Source: Glycomyces sp. NRRL B-16210 (GTDB lineage: Bacteria > Actinomycetota > Actinomycetes > Mycobacteriales > Micromonosporaceae). From it: 64,000 nt of DNA. The position numbers and the translations under genes were made by a program. Shown here in pieces: positions 7,242 through 15,303 of the stretch. Numbering within the stretch: the stretch's first letter is position 1; every line of letters starts with the position of its first letter. Where the stretch lies: contig NZ_JOGR01000005.1 of assembly GCF_000719515.1 (NCBI RefSeq), positions 124,001-188,000 on the forward strand. The letters run 5' to 3'. The notes beneath the pieces are model-generated. The model worked only from the letters and a program-made list of their open reading frames with translations. It made no database searches and had not been told where the DNA came from.

Positions 7242-8801
7242 ATGCTCTCCTCGCACACCGTGGCCCGGCGCAAGGACTTCTCGGTCGCGGCCGTGACCTG
7301 CCGCGACGAGCACCGCGGCTGGACGGCCGAGACCGAGTCGGCGCACCACCGGATCGTGCTGGTGCGCCGGGGCAGGTTCCGCCGCCGCGCCGACGGCGTC
7401 GCCGGCTACGCCGACCCGACCATGGGCTACCTCGCGACCCCGGGGGAGTGCGAGGAGTTCGCGCACCCCAGCGGCGGCGACGGATGCACCTCGATCCGCA
7501 TCAGTGAGGCGCTGTGGACCGCCATGGCCGGCGACGGCGCGGTGCCGATCCGCAGCGGCGTGTACGTGGACGCCCGCCTCGACCTGGCCCACCGCCGGAT
7601 GCTCGCCTCCGGACCCGACGTGGACTTCGCCATGACCGAACGGCTCCTGGCCCTGCTCGCCGGCGCGATGCGCCAAGCGGTGACCGGCCCGCTGCCTTCG
7701 GACGCCGACGCGAGCGCCGACCGCCGCCTCGTCGCCACCGCCTGCGAGGCCATCGGCGCCGCGCATCCCGACTCCCGCGCCCTGATGCCCCTCGCGGCGC
7801 TGCTCGACGTCTCGCCCTACCGGCTCAGCCGGGCGTTCACCCGCCGCCTCGGCGTCTCGCTCACCCACTACCGCAACCGGGTGCGCGTCGGCCGGGCCCT
7901 CGACCTGATCGAATCCGGCGCCACGAACCTGGCCCAGGTGGCGGCCGAACTCGGCTTCGCCGACCAGGCCCATCTCGGGCGCACCGTCAAGCGCCACTAC
8001 GGGCACACCCCGACGGTCCTGCGGCGCCTGCTCGACCGGCGCTTACCCGCCCAGGTAGTCCTCGCGTTCAGCGCGCCACCGCGCCAGGTACGGGTACCGG
8101 GTGTCGGCCGCATGGCGCTCGCGCGCCGCCCTCGCGCCCTCGGCCAGAGCCGCGGCGTCGGCGTCCTCCACCCGCCATCCGTACGGGTACGAGTGGCGCT
8201 CCGAGAAGTGGTCCATCCACACCAGCACCAGGTCGCCGTCGTGTTCGAGCGTCTCCTCGGTCACGCTGCCGCGCTCGTGCCGCTCGACCACCCAGCCGCC
8301 GCCCTCGCGCGGCACGGCCGTGAACTCCGGATCGAAGTCCCAGCTCCAGCGCCCGCCCGACAGCGGCCGCGGCGCGTGCCGCCCGACCCCGCTCAGCGAC
8401 CCGGCCAGCGCGGCCGGCGTCCACGGCACGGGAAAACAGGTCCCCAGGGCCGCTTGGAGTTCGAGCGCGGTCGGCAGCGACGACCGCTCCCCGCTCGGGG
8501 TCAGCGCCGCGCTCAGCACCTTCGCCGCCAGCGAGGGCCCGCCGTCGTCGACGAGGGCCACGTGCAGTTGGAGGAGCCGCGTGAACCGGTCGTGCTCGGC
8601 CGCGGTCGCGAACGGCGGCAGCGGGACGGCCCCGGACCCGCGCGAACCCCACGGCAGGTGGCCGGGAAGGAAGGTGCCCATCGGCCCATTGTGCAGGACC
8701 CGGTCCACCTCCGGGGTCCCCGAAGCGGCCCCGGGCCCGGCGCCCGTGACCGTGCGGCAACCGGGCGTTCGGGCGCCTACGGCCGAGTAGGGTGGGCCTG
8801 A
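7242..8801 (+). CDS. AraC-family transcriptional regulator (frame runs far past its domain)
   Basis: Recognisable through residue about 266: N-terminal cupin-like sensing region, then two helix-turn-helix units (LAALLDVSPYRLSRAFTRRLG and LAQVAAELGFADQAHLGRTVKRHYG) ending in TPTVLRRLL. After this there is no in-frame stop until 8801, so as read the protein would be 519 residues with a low-complexity Arg/Pro/Gln tail lying antisense to a gene on the other strand. A TAG sits in the +1 frame near 8057, so a frameshift or lost stop is likely. The start is ATG 7242. It may regulate the divergent VOC gene or itself. Confidence 0.75.
   Translation: MLSSHTVARRKDFSVAAVTCRDEHRGWTAETESAHHRIVLVRRGRFRRRADGVAGYADPTMGYLATPGECEEFAHPSGGDGCTSIRISEALWTAMAGDGAVPIRSGVYVDARLDLAHRRMLASGPDVDFAMTERLLALLAGAMRQAVTGPLPSDADASADRRLVATACEAIGAAHPDSRALMPLAALLDVSPYRLSRAFTRRLGVSLTHYRNRVRVGRALDLIESGATNLAQVAAELGFADQAHLGRTVKRHYGHTPTVLRRLLDRRLPAQVVLAFSAPPRQVRVPGVGRMALARRPRALGQSRGVGVLHPPSVRVRVALREVVHPHQHQVAVVFERLLGHAAALVPLDHPAAALARHGRELRIEVPAPAPARQRPRRVPPDPAQRPGQRGRRPRHGKTGPQGRLEFERGRQRRPLPARGQRRAQHLRRQRGPAVVDEGHVQLEEPREPVVLGRGRERRQRDGPGPARTPRQVAGKEGAHRPIVQDPVHLRGPRSGPGPGARDRAATGRSGAYGRVGWA
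8043..8681 (-). CDS. Unrecognised protein, fully antisense to the AraC tail
   Basis: 212 residues starting MGTFLPGHLPWGSRG. I do not recognise the family. It is acidic and Trp-rich, with WSWDFDPEFTAVP, GDLVLVWMDHFSERHSYPYGW and a C-terminal helix ending RYPYLARWRAEREDYLGG. The amino-acid composition is normal for a soluble protein, unlike the Arg-rich tail read on the other strand, so this is the more likely coding strand here. An alternative start 27 bases upstream exists. Convergent with the AraC gene. Confidence 0.65.
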   Translation of the reverse strand: MGTFLPGHLPWGSRGSGAVPLPPFATAAEHDRFTRLLQLHVALVDDGGPSLAAKVLSAALTPSGERSSLPTALELQAALGTCFPVPWTPAALAGSLSGVGRHAPRPLSGGRWSWDFDPEFTAVPREGGGWVVERHERGSVTEETLEHDGDLVLVWMDHFSERHSYPYGWRVEDADAAALAEGARAARERHAADTRYPYLARWRAEREDYLGG

Positions 8802-8825
8802 CTTCGATCTGAAAGTGGGTCACAC

Positions 8826-9827
8826 ATGAGTGTCAGCGTGCTGTTCATCGGCGGTACCGGCCGGATCTCCACCTCCTGCGTGCACGAGGCGGTCCGCCAA
8901 GGGCTCGACGTCACCGTCCTCAACCGCGGCAAGACCGCCGAGCGGCTACTGCCTCCCGAGGTCTCGCTCCTCACCGCCGACGTGAACGACCCGCAGTCGG
9001 TGCGCGAGGCCCTCGGCGACCGCTCCTTCGACGCGGTCGTCAACTGGGTCAACTTCACCCCCGAGCAGGTCCGGCGCGACATCGACCTGTTCACCGGCCG
9101 CACCGGCCAGTACCTGTTCATCAGCTCCGCGAGCGCCTACCAGACCCCGCCGACGCACATGCCCGTCACCGAGTCCACGCCGCTCAAGAACCCCTACTGG
9201 CAGTACTCCCGCGACAAGATCGCCTGCGAGGAGCTGCTCGTCAAGGCCTACCGCGACGACGACTTCCCGATGACGATCATCCGGCCCTCGCACACCTACG
9301 ACGAGACTCTCCTGCCCTTCGACGGCGGCTGGACCGTCGTGGACCGGATGCGCGCGGGCAAGCCCGTCATCGTCCACGGCGACGGCACCTCCCTGTGGAC
9401 CATCACCCACAGCCGCGACTTCGCCGTCGGCTTCGTCGGGCTCCTCGCCCGCGAGGCCGCCATCGGCGAGGCCTTCCACATCACCGGCGACGAGGCCCCC
9501 ACCTGGAACCAGATCTTCGAGCACGTCGCCGAGGCCGCCGGGGTCGGCGAACTCAACCTCGTGCACGTCGCCTCCGAGGCCATCGCCGCCGCCGACCCGA
9601 ACTGGGGCGCCGGCCTCCTCGGCGACAAGTCGAACACGATGGTCTTCGACAACACCAAGCTCAAGCGCCTCGTGCCCGAGTTCGGGATCGATGCCACCCC
9701 GTTCAGGCTCGGCGCCCGCGAGGTCGTCGCCTGGCACGACGCCAACCCCGAGCACCAGACCGTGGACGCGAAGGCCGACGCGGTGATGGACTGGCTCGCC
9801 GAGCGCTACGCGCCCCGCCCCATGTAG
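8826..9827 (+). CDS. NAD-dependent epimerase/dehydratase-like extended SDR
   Basis: 333 residues. Rossmann motif GGTGRIS at residues 9-15 (normally GxxGxxG), then FISSASAY and the catalytic pair YSRDK (Tyr-x3-Lys). A C-terminal substrate-binding part has ITGDEAPTWNQIFEHVAEAAG. This layout is typical of extended SDRs of the CSP41/isoflavone-reductase-like group common in actinomycetes. The cofactor should be NAD(P); the substrate is unknown. It stands alone with its own promoter and terminator hairpin. Confidence 0.85.
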   Translation: MSVSVLFIGGTGRISTSCVHEAVRQGLDVTVLNRGKTAERLLPPEVSLLTADVNDPQSVREALGDRSFDAVVNWVNFTPEQVRRDIDLFTGRTGQYLFISSASAYQTPPTHMPVTESTPLKNPYWQYSRDKIACEELLVKAYRDDDFPMTIIRPSHTYDETLLPFDGGWTVVDRMRAGKPVIVHGDGTSLWTITHSRDFAVGFVGLLAREAAIGEAFHITGDEAPTWNQIFEHVAEAAGVGELNLVHVASEAIAAADPNWGAGLLGDKSNTMVFDNTKLKRLVPEFGIDATPFRLGAREVVAWHDANPEHQTVDAKADAVMDWLAERYAPRPM

Positions 9828-11637
9828 ACCCGGACGCGACAGCGGTGCGGCGCCCGGAAGGGCGCCGCACCGCTCCGTGCTCCCGCAGTAAGTCCCGCAC
9901 GAGCTCCCAGCCGTCCGCTTCGAGACCGTCCCCCTCGAACACGACCGCGCGGCCCTCCCGGACCTCGATCGCGTCGACGTACACGCCCCGGCCCTGGTAC
10001 AGCGGGTCGCTCGCGTAGACCCACCGCAGCCGGGCCGTGCCCTCCGGCAAGACCGCCGCCGCGTCGATCCACTGCCGCCCCGAGAAACCGGAGAACGCGC
10101 CCTCGGTGCCCCAGTGGTGGTCCTCGGTGCGCAGGTCTAGCGGCACCGCCGCCCACGTCTCGCCGTCCGCGCTCGCCTCCAGCGCCGCCGTGTCGGTCGC
10201 CTCGGTGTCGTACCAGAGCGCGAACGCGGCCGTCCCCTCCGATACCGGGCCCGGCAGCGCCGCCGTCAGTGTCGCCACCGTACCGTCCGCCGTCCCCGCG
10301 AACCACGCCTGCTTCCCGGCCTTCGGTTCTACCGGCACCGCCCGGCCGAGCGGCCGGCTCGCCGCGCGCCGGTACACCGACTCGGTGCCCCGCTCCCGCG
10401 TCGGGTGCACGCGGTTGGTCAGCAGGACCAGCAGCGTCCCCGCGAGCGGGTCCAGCACGATCGAGGTGCCCGTGTACCCGGTGTGGCCCACCGTCACCGG
10501 CGAGCTCATCGCGTCCATGTACCAGCGCTGGCCCAGCTGCCAGCCGAGCCCGCGCGCGGCGCTCTCGCCGAACCCGGCGTTCTGGTCGGTGAAGATCAGC
10601 CGCGCGGTGGCCTCGCTGAGGATCTCCGCGCCGCCGTACCGCCCGCCGTTGAGGATCATCTGCCCGAAGACCGCGAGGTCCCAGGCGGTCGCGAACACGC
10701 CCGCGTGCCCGGCGACGCCGCCGAAGACCCACGCGTTCTCGTCGTGCACCTCGCCGTGCACCAGGCCCCGGCCCGTCCACGGCTGGTACTCCGTCGCCGC
10801 CGTGCGAACGGGGTCGACCGGGTCGTACCCGGTGTCCTCCAGGCCCAGCGGCTCGCAGATCAGCTCCGCCACCAGGGCGTCCAGCGGCTGCCCGGCGACG
10901 TGCTCCAGGACCTTGCCGAGCACGATCAGGTTGAGGTCGGAGTACTCGTAGCCGCTGCCGGGCTCGCGCCGCAGCGGATGCGCGTAGATCGCCTCCATGC
11001 GCGAACGCTCGTCCGGCAGGTCGTAGAGGTTGACGACCGCGACCATCCCCGAGGTGTGCGACAGCAGCTGCCCCAAGGTGATCGGGGTCTTCTCGGCGTC
11101 GAAGGCGTCGAAGTCGGTCAGGTACTCCACCACCGGGGCCTTCAGGTCGATGAGGCCGTCGTCGATGAGGACGCCGGTGACCGCGGCGGTGAAGAGCTTC
11201 GAGATCGAGGCGAGGTCGTAGACGGTGTCCTTCTCCGCCGCGAGCCACTCCCGCGACGGCAGCTCGACCGGGCTCGCGCCCTCCTCGTCCCAGCCGGAGT
11301 ACCGCAGCCGGTGCCCCCCGGCCTCGTGCAGGGCCACGACCCCGTCCCTGGCGGCGAGCACCGCGTAACCGGGGAAGGACGGCTCCGGACCTTCCATATG
11401 GGACTGGAGTTCGGGGACGATGCGCTCGATGTGAGCGGTGGTCAATCGCGCTTGTGAACAGGTGCCGTGTCGCAGCCGCAGCGGTGTCTCGGGAAAGGTC
11501 ACATCGTAGGGTCCGGCTGTCGGCGGGCCGGTCAGTTCGGGCATTGAGGGGCGCTCCTCGGCATTGGCACGGGAGGCGAGCGCGAGCGCAGAACATACCG
11601 CCCCCACCGCGCCCCCGAGTACGGTTCGACGCTGCAT
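9703..11637 (-). CDS. Exported serine hydrolase (class C beta-lactamase fold, AmiE-like)
   Basis: 644 residues as read. Tat-type signal (MQRRTVLGGAVG). Catalytic motifs of the beta-lactamase/esterase fold: SISK (S144, K147), YSD near 217 and HTGYTG. A second beta-sandwich-like domain follows (about 430-600). In Bacillus subtilis AmiE (YbbE), of this fold, removes peptides from MurNAc and is encoded with nagZ and namZ, as here; the function is inferred from that grouping. It is the last gene of the nagZ-namZ operon. The last ~55 residues are Arg-rich, pass through a terminator hairpin and overlap the 3' end of the reductase, so the true end is probably near 9880. Confidence 0.85.
   Translation of the reverse strand: MQRRTVLGGAVGAVCSALALASRANAEERPSMPELTGPPTAGPYDVTFPETPLRLRHGTCSQARLTTAHIERIVPELQSHMEGPEPSFPGYAVLAARDGVVALHEAGGHRLRYSGWDEEGASPVELPSREWLAAEKDTVYDLASISKLFTAAVTGVLIDDGLIDLKAPVVEYLTDFDAFDAEKTPITLGQLLSHTSGMVAVVNLYDLPDERSRMEAIYAHPLRREPGSGYEYSDLNLIVLGKVLEHVAGQPLDALVAELICEPLGLEDTGYDPVDPVRTAATEYQPWTGRGLVHGEVHDENAWVFGGVAGHAGVFATAWDLAVFGQMILNGGRYGGAEILSEATARLIFTDQNAGFGESAARGLGWQLGQRWYMDAMSSPVTVGHTGYTGTSIVLDPLAGTLLVLLTNRVHPTRERGTESVYRRAASRPLGRAVPVEPKAGKQAWFAGTADGTVATLTAALPGPVSEGTAAFALWYDTEATDTAALEASADGETWAAVPLDLRTEDHHWGTEGAFSGFSGRQWIDAAAVLPEGTARLRWVYASDPLYQGRGVYVDAIEVREGRAVVFEGDGLEADGWELVRDLLREHGAVRRPSGRRTAVASGSTWGGARSARRASPSPRRPSRPRSGARGWRRARRRPRGRRA
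9841..9874. terminator. Hairpin terminator between convergent genes
   Basis: Perfect 15-bp stem (arm AGCGGTGCGGCGCCC and its complement) with loop GGAA, 13 bases after the reductase stop. On the other strand the frame of the serine hydrolase runs straight through it, suggesting that gene's original stop has been lost. Confidence 0.8.
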
Positions 11638-11660
11638 GATGTCTCCTCGTTATCGTGCCA

Positions 11661-12908
11661 CTACTGAGCGGTGTCGCGATAGAGCAAATACGACTCTCGT
11701 TGCTCGGAAAACGCATCCAATTCCCCGGCCCAGAGTCCGGGCAGGTCCTCGGCGTCCGCGCCGGCCTCGATCGCGTGCCGGATCGCCTCGTTCCCTGTCA
11801 GTTTGTCCAGCCAGAACGACGCCCCGTCCTGCTCGCGCCACCCGTACTCGGGGAAGGCCCGCCGCTGCGCCACCAGCATCGAAAGCGCCGTCCTGATTGG
11901 ATCGAACTCGCTCCGATCCGCCACCTGGATCTCCACCCCGCCGCACACCGTTCCCGACCATTTCGAGAAGGTCGGCGAGAAATACGCCTCCCGCACCCGC
12001 GTCCCCGGCAGTCCCCGAATCGACTCCGCCCAGACATGGTCGATCCCCGGCGCGCCGAGCAGCTCGAACGGCTTGGTAGTGCCGCGCCCCTCCGACAAGG
12101 CGCTGGCCTCGAACAGGCAGGTCCCCGGATAGGCCACCGCGGTGTCGACCGTGGGCATGTTGGGGGAGGGCGCCACCCACGGCAGCCCCGTCTCCTCGAA
12201 GTACATGCCGCGGCGCCAGCCGCGCATCCGCACCACGGTCAAGTCCGCGGGGGTCTGCACGAACTCACCGTTGAACAGCCCCGCGAGCTCGCCGACGGTC
12301 ATGCCGTGGCGCTGCGCGATCGGCTTCAGCCCGACGAACGTGGCGTGCTCGGGGTGGAGCACCGGCCCGCTCGCCTCGGTGCCCGACACCGGGTTGGGCC
12401 GGTCGAGCACCACGAACCGCAGCCCGAGCTGTCCGGCCGCCTCCAGCGCCAGGTACATCGTCCAGATGTAGGTGTAGAACCGCGACCCGACGTCCTGGAT
12501 GTCGAAGACCACCGTCTCGACCCCGGCCTCGACCAGGAGTTCGGCCATCCGGTCCTTGTCGTTGTACGCGTTGTAGACCGGGATGCCGGTCTTCGGGTCG
12601 AGGAAGAAGTCCTCGCCTTCGCCAGCCTGCGAGACCCCGCGGAAGCCGTGCTCGGGCCCGAACACGGCCGCGATGTCGACCTTCCCGCTCCCGTGCATGA
12701 GGTCGACCTCGTGGGTGAGGTCCGGGAGCACGCCGGTGGGATTGGAGATGATCCCGACGCGTCGGCCCGCGAGGCAGGCGAAGTCGTCCTCCGCCAGCAC
12801 CTCGATACCGGTGACGACCCGCCGCGGCTTCGCCTGTGCGGGCGCGGCGTTAGTGGCCGCGAGGGCGGCGCCGGCGACGGCGCCTCCGAGAAGCTTCCTG
12901 CGCTGCAT
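11661..12908 (-). CDS. namZ: Exo-beta-N-acetylmuramidase NamZ (DUF1343, GH171)
   Basis: 415 residues with a Tat-type signal (MQRRKLLGG, cleavage near AQA at 26). DUF1343 landmarks: VGIISNPTGV, FGPEHGFRG (E86, the conserved acid in the PEHG motif), GIPVYNAY, FDIQDVGSRFYTYIWTM, DRPNP and APSPNMPT. The family removes non-reducing terminal MurNAc from peptidoglycan fragments. Nine bases separate it from nagZ upstream and 23 from the AmiE-like gene downstream, so the three form one operon. Together NagZ and NamZ could strip GlcNAc and MurNAc alternately from glycan ends outside the membrane. Confidence 0.92.
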   Translation of the reverse strand: MQRRKLLGGAVAGAALAATNAAPAQAKPRRVVTGIEVLAEDDFACLAGRRVGIISNPTGVLPDLTHEVDLMHGSGKVDIAAVFGPEHGFRGVSQAGEGEDFFLDPKTGIPVYNAYNDKDRMAELLVEAGVETVVFDIQDVGSRFYTYIWTMYLALEAAGQLGLRFVVLDRPNPVSGTEASGPVLHPEHATFVGLKPIAQRHGMTVGELAGLFNGEFVQTPADLTVVRMRGWRRGMYFEETGLPWVAPSPNMPTVDTAVAYPGTCLFEASALSEGRGTTKPFELLGAPGIDHVWAESIRGLPGTRVREAYFSPTFSKWSGTVCGGVEIQVADRSEFDPIRTALSMLVAQRRAFPEYGWREQDGASFWLDKLTGNEAIRHAIEAGADAEDLPGLWAGELDAFSEQRESYLLYRDTAQ

Positions 12909-12917
12909 GGCGGTTCC

Positions 12918-14690
12918 TCAGTAGGACAGGCCGTGGCCGAATTCGAACAGGATCGCGCCGGACTCTTCCGTGCCGGGGATGTCGACCGGGAGCCGTCCCT
13001 GCGGGTGGACCGCGCCGACGATGGTCCTGACGGCGGATTCGAGCCCGCCCGCGGCGTACGAGTAGGTTGCCAGGTACGCGTTGACCACGTCCGGGAAATG
13101 CGCGATGTCGTAGGGGTTCGCGACGCCGACCGCGACGACCGGCACCCCGGTGGCCGCGAGGGCCTCCACGAGTTCGATCTGCGTCGGGTTGCCCGCGACC
13201 CCGTTGGTGGACACGACGATCAGGCCCGCGCCCTCGACCGCCGCGACCGCTTCGTCGATCTGCTCCCGCGTCGGGGCGATCCCGGTGACCACCGTCGTCG
13301 CCGACCAGCCGCGCCGGCCGAACTCGGCGGCGAGTCCCGCGGTCGTGGCCTCGCCCCATCCGGTGACGAGCGCGGACCCGCCGTCGGTGGGCGTCGGCAG
13401 CGACCCGTCGTTCACGACCAGGGTGGTGGTGCGGTCGCTGAGCGCCTGCGCCGCTTCGAGGTTCGCCTCGGTCCCGACGATCGAGTCGACGAGTCCGGGG
13501 TCGGCGTACGGGTCCTCGAACAGCCCGAGGCGCTGCTTCAGCTCCAGGATCCGGGTGACCGAGGCGTCGATGCGCGCCTCGGTGAGCTCGCCTTCGGCGA
13601 CGGCGGTGAGGACCGCGTTGTACGCCAGGTCGATGTCCATCGGCATGAGCAGCACGTCGGCCCCGGCCTGGAGCGCGAGCACCGGCACGCGGTCGTCGCC
13701 GTAGCCGTCGCGTACGCCCGCCATCTGGAGCGAGTCGGTGACCACGAGCCCGTCGTAGCCGAGCTCGCCGCGCAGGAGCCCGGTGAGGACCGGCTCGGAG
13801 AGCGTGGCCGGGCGCAGCGACTCGTCGAGCGCCGGGAACTGGAGGTGGGCGGTCATGACCACGTCCACGCCCGCCTCGACGGCGGCGCGGAACGGCGGGG
13901 CGTCGATCGCGAGCCACTCCTCGTAGGTGTGGTCGATGCGCGGCAGCGAGGCGTGGCTGTCGTCCTCGGTGTCGCCGTGCCCGGGGAAGTGCTTGACGGT
14001 GGCGGCGAGGTCGCCGCGCGCCTGGTAGCCCTCGACCTGAGCCGCGACCATGGCGGCGACGTGCTCGGGCTCGGAGCCGAAGGACCGCACCCCGATCACC
14101 GGGTTCGCCGGGTTGACGTTCACGTCGGCGTCGGGCGCGAAGTTCTGGTTCAGGCCCATGGCGCGCAGCTCGGTCCCGCTGACGACGGCGGCGGCTCGGG
14201 CCGCCTCGGGGTCGTGGGTCGCCCCGAGGGCCATGGCGCCGGGTAGCTGCGTCGCGGGCGGGCCGATGCGGGTGACCAGGCCGTGCTCCTGGTCGGTGGC
14301 GATGAACAGCGGCGTGCAGCCGCTGCCGAGCGCCGCGTCCTGGAGGCCGTTGGAGAGCGCGGTGATCTGGTCGGGGTCTGCGACGTTGTTCGACCAGGCG
14401 AAGTAGATGATCCCGCCGAGGTGGTAGGTCGCGATGAGTTCGGCGGCGTTGTCGACCCCGTGCGCCGCTTGGTTGTTCGCCACGTCGGTCGGATCGGTGG
14501 AGTCGGCGCTCTGCCCGTACGCGTAGGTGGTGAAGAGCTGGCCGACCTTCTCCTCCAAGCTCATCGCTTTGAGGCGGCGCTTGACGAAGGCGCCGCGGTC
14601 GCCTTGGGCCTGGGCGGTGCCGGAGGCGGCGGCCGCCGCGGCGGCTCCGAGCGCGGCGGCGAGCACGGTCCGGCGGGGATGCGTCTCCAT
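12918..14690 (-). CDS. nagZ: Beta-N-acetylglucosaminidase NagZ (GH3), Tat-exported
   Basis: 590 residues from ATG 14690, chosen because it begins a clean Tat signal (HPRRTVLAAALGAA, cleavage near AQA). GH3 NagZ features: FIATDQEHG, KHFPGHGDT (233-241) followed by DSHASLP with the NagZ-type catalytic His-Asp, and nucleophile D319 in VVTDSLQM. The C-terminal second domain carries the ending GRLPVDIPG. It cleaves GlcNAc from muropeptides. Export is the Bacillus arrangement, unlike cytosolic E. coli NagZ. First gene of the nagZ-namZ-amiE-like operon. Confidence 0.93.
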   Translation of the reverse strand: METHPRRTVLAAALGAAAAAAASGTAQAQGDRGAFVKRRLKAMSLEEKVGQLFTTYAYGQSADSTDPTDVANNQAAHGVDNAAELIATYHLGGIIYFAWSNNVADPDQITALSNGLQDAALGSGCTPLFIATDQEHGLVTRIGPPATQLPGAMALGATHDPEAARAAAVVSGTELRAMGLNQNFAPDADVNVNPANPVIGVRSFGSEPEHVAAMVAAQVEGYQARGDLAATVKHFPGHGDTEDDSHASLPRIDHTYEEWLAIDAPPFRAAVEAGVDVVMTAHLQFPALDESLRPATLSEPVLTGLLRGELGYDGLVVTDSLQMAGVRDGYGDDRVPVLALQAGADVLLMPMDIDLAYNAVLTAVAEGELTEARIDASVTRILELKQRLGLFEDPYADPGLVDSIVGTEANLEAAQALSDRTTTLVVNDGSLPTPTDGGSALVTGWGEATTAGLAAEFGRRGWSATTVVTGIAPTREQIDEAVAAVEGAGLIVVSTNGVAGNPTQIELVEALAATGVPVVAVGVANPYDIAHFPDVVNAYLATYSYAAGGLESAVRTIVGAVHPQGRLPVDIPGTEESGAILFEFGHGLSY

Positions 14691-14815
14691 GGGGCGGACT
14701 CCAGTCTGTGCGGGGTGGGGCGGGTCCCCGTGCACAGTGCGGCGGTCTCGCGGTGCGGCGAGGTTGGGAATTGCCGCACTGTGCCCGGGTATCACCCGAT
14801 CCGCTCATCCTGGCA

Positions 14816-14824
14816 GAAAGTTTC
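14816..14824. promoter_or_regulatory. GAAA-G-TTTC element upstream of nagZ
   Basis: Short inverted repeat GAAAGTTTC 126 bases upstream of nagZ, followed 20 bases further by AGAGAATTTTC. A near-identical GAAAGTTTTC lies upstream of the peptide-transporter operon (26358-26367). The shared element could be a common operator for the salvage locus. No regulator is proved. Confidence 0.3.
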
Positions 14825-15046
14825 AAGTGAGCGCAAGGCTACGAAGAGAATTTTCGGAGTCGGGTTTCCGGCCCTTGCTTCAGGCGGCTGGTCCGGTCGA
14901 TTTCGCGGGCGCGGGACGCGGTTTCCGGGCACGACGAACACCGGTTCGGCCGGAAACGATGGGCCCCCGGTTCAACTACCGTGCCCGGTGGGTACGACAT
15001 TTCGGGCCGGCTGGTGAGGGAGTAGTGGCGAGGGTCACATGATGGT

Positions 15047-15101
15047 CGGTGTGCGGTGTGCGGTGTGCGGTGTGCGGTGTGCGGTGTGCGGTGTGCGGTG
15101 T
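15047..15101. repeat. Seven tandem copies of a 7-bp repeat
   Basis: CGGTGTG repeated seven times without error, then a partial eighth copy. It lies in the 613-base gene-free stretch 14691-15303 between nagZ and the LD-carboxypeptidase gene. Apart from the nagZ promoter area and the two 86-bp direct repeats next to it, that stretch holds nothing I can assign. The repeat number is likely to vary between strains. Confidence 0.9.
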
Positions 15102-15291
15102 GCGGTGATCGATCGGTGGTGCCGGATCGCGGCTTGGCGGTGGCGCGGAGTTCTCAGGGCCGCGTCGTCGAGCGTCAGCATTCGGCATGGTCGGTGCGTG
15201 CAGCGTGCGGTGATTGATCGGTGGTGCCGGATCGCGGCTTGGCGGTGACGCGGAGTTCTCAGGACCGCGCCGCCTAGCCTCAGGATTCGGC
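15101..15291. repeat. Two 86-bp imperfect direct repeats
   Basis: Copy 1 (15101-15186) and copy 2 (15206-15291) share TGCGGTGATYGATCGGTGG, ATCGCGGCTTGGCGGTG, GCGGAGTTCTCAGG and ATTCGGC at matching positions. They are separated by 19 bases. Copy 2 ends 12 bases before the LD-carboxypeptidase stop, so the repeats lie downstream of the nine-gene operon. No coding potential is seen. Confidence 0.85.
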
Positions 15292-15303
15292 GCTTCTCCC
15301 GGC

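Noticed and set aside
11655..14246. 863-codon plus-strand frame antisense to namZ and nagZ
   Set aside because: Composition is typical of an antisense shadow; the minus strand encodes well-conserved NamZ and NagZ with signal peptides and active sites.
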